This document shows, piece by piece, positions 6,692 to 7,684 of a stretch of DNA of 7,684 nt. The notes below the pieces were generated by a model, which saw only the letters and a program-made list of their open reading frames with translations, was not told where the DNA came from and ran no database searches. Numbering within the stretch: position 1 is the first letter of the stretch; each line of letters starts with the position of its first letter. A program made the position numbers and the translations under genes. Source of the DNA: Vulcanimicrobiota bacterium (GTDB lineage Bacteria > Vulcanimicrobiota > Vulcanimicrobiia > Vulcanimicrobiales > Vulcanimicrobiaceae). The stretch is taken from positions 1 through 7,684 of the forward strand of contig JASHTE010000024.1 in the NCBI GenBank assembly GCA_030040695.1. The letters run 5' to 3'.

Positions 6692-7684
6692 ATGGCATTC
6701 CTCAAGGCTCTCATCGACGGCAACGAGCGAGAGGTCGCGCGGCTTCGGCGCACGGCCGAGCGCGTCAATGCGCTCGAAGACGGGATGCGCGCGCTCTCCG
6801 ACGAGGAGCTGAAGGCGAAGACGCCCGAGTTTCGCGGGCGTCTCGAACAGGGCGAGTCGCTCGACGAGATGCTGCCCGAAGTCTTCGCGGTGGCGCGCGA
6901 GGCGAGCCGCAGAACCGTCGGCATGCGCCCCTTCGACGTCCAGGTGATGGGCGGCCAGGTGCTCTACGAGGGGCGGATCGCCGAGATGAAGACCGGAGAG
7001 GGCAAGACCCTCGTCGCGACGCTGCCGGTCTATGCGCGCGCCCTCGAAGGGCGCGGCGTCCACGTCGTCACCGTCAACGACTACCTCGCGCGGCGCGACG
7101 CGGAGTGGATGGGCCCGATCTACACCTTCCTCGGCTTGACCATCGGCGTCATTCAGCACGACCTCGATTCGGCGCAGCGGCGCGCCGCCTACCAATGCGA
7201 CGTCACGTACGTGACGAACAACGAGGTCGGCTTCGACTACCTACGCGACAACATGGCATGGCAGGTCGAAGACCTCGTGCAGCGTGAGCTCTACTTTGCG
7301 CTCGTCGACGAGGTCGACTCGATTCTCATCGACGAGGCGCGTACGCCGCTCATCATCAGTGGCCCGTCGACGGAGTCGACCGAGCTGTACGAGAAGTTCG
7401 CCCAGATCGTTCCGCGTTTGCGCAAAGACGAAGATTTTACGGTTGACGAAAAAGCGCACGCGGTGCCGATCACGGAAGCCGGCGTCGCGAAGGTCGAGAA
7501 GATGCTCGGCATTCAGAACCTCTACGATCAGCGCAACATCGAGCTCGCGCACCAGCTCAACGCGGCGCTCAAAGCGTGGCATCTCTTCCATCGCGATCAG
7601 CAGTACATCGTGAAGGAAGGCGAGGTCATCATCGTCGACGAGTTCACCGGCCGATTGATGTACGGGCGGCGCTACTCCGACGGC
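6692..7684 (+). CDS. secA: Preprotein translocase ATPase SecA (3' end outside window)
   Basis: SecA is the ATPase that drives unfolded preproteins through the SecYEG channel at the cytoplasmic membrane. The first 331 residues are present with an uninterrupted frame to the window edge. Features in order: the N-terminal helix starting [22 protein letters not shown] (77-88), the Walker A segment MKTGEGKT (99-106), [16 protein letters not shown] (126-141), [15 protein letters not shown] (175-189), and the DEAD-type Walker B region [25 protein letters not shown] stretch at 205-225. The preprotein cross-linking domain begins around 225 and includes [10 protein letters not shown] (314-323), which marks the return to the first nucleotide-binding fold. 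Full-length SecA is usually 800-950 residues, so well over half is missing to the right. ATG at 6692 gives the usual N-terminus; no close Shine-Dalgarno is visible, only GGAAG 21 nt upstream. It follows the kinase by 10 bp and may be co-transcribed with it. Confidence 0.97.
   Translation, partial: MAFLKALIDGNEREVARLRRTAERVNALEDGMRALSDEELKAKTPEFRGRLEQGESLDEMLPEVFAVAREASRRTVGMRPFDVQVMGGQVLYEGRIAEMKTGEGKTLVATLPVYARALEGRGVHVVTVNDYLARRDAEWMGPIYTFLGLTIGVIQHDLDSAQRRAAYQCDVTYVTNNEVGFDYLRDNMAWQVEDLVQRELYFALVDEVDSILIDEARTPLIISGPSTESTELYEKFAQIVPRLRKDEDFTVDEKAHAVPITEAGVAKVEKMLGIQNLYDQRNIELAHQLNAALKAWHLFHRDQQYIVKEGEVIIVDEFTGRLMYGRRYSDG
7201..7216. other. 16-bp perfect palindrome inside secA
   Basis: CGTCACGTACGTGACG is a perfect inverted repeat without spacer, within codons for the conserved DVTYVTN segment of SecA. 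It is centred on GTAC and shares CGTACG with the 14-bp palindrome in the kinase gene. Function, if any, is unknown. Confidence 0.3.

Noticed and set aside
5358..6812. Long + strand open frame in another frame, running across the kinase into secA
   Set aside because: Its composition is extremely Arg-rich and it overlaps two confident genes in a different frame.

Overview
The window is a dense, GC-rich bacterial segment in which six genes, and probably a seventh small one, all read on the + strand. Gaps between genes are 25 bp or less and several ends overlap, so it looks like one long operon or a chain of translationally coupled genes. No RNA gene, insertion sequence, CRISPR array or clear terminator was seen, and no gene-free stretch exceeds 25 bp. 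The G/C-ending codon use, the Ser-Pro-rich linker in a secreted beta-propeller, and the company of an LCP protein, a multi-GAF kinase and secA recall poorly characterised phyla such as Vulcanimicrobiota/Eremiobacterota (WPS-2). That assignment is a low-to-moderate confidence inference from general resemblance.

Layout: (1) The 3' two thirds of rimO (2-907), the radical-SAM enzyme that methylthiolates ribosomal protein S12, enters from the left. (2) A LytR-CpsA-Psr (LCP) glycopolymer transferase with a C-terminal LytR_C domain (892-2247) overlaps the end of rimO. (3) A membrane-anchored NodB-type polysaccharide deacetylase (2244-3062) overlaps the LCP gene through ATGA. (4) A predicted 64-residue single-span membrane protein (3077-3271) follows. 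(5) A putative lipoprotein with an NHL-like beta-propeller interrupted by a 45-codon Pro/Ser/Thr linker (3255-4442) overlaps the small gene by 17 bp. (6) A soluble histidine kinase with three predicted GAF domains (4468-6681) comes next. (7) The first 331 codons of secA (6692-7684) run off the right edge.

Genes 2 to 5 form a cell-envelope block: attachment of polymers to the wall, de-N-acetylation of a polysaccharide, a small membrane protein and an exported propeller lipoprotein. The flanking genes are housekeeping (ribosome modification, protein export). The kinase lies between the envelope block and secA with no response regulator in the window. Most functions belong to known families. The less ordinary points are the kinase-secA linkage, extra cysteine pairs in the LCP catalytic domain, the low-complexity insertion inside the propeller, the small membrane protein, and weak or distant Shine-Dalgarno signals. 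I do not see clear proof of a wholly new system.
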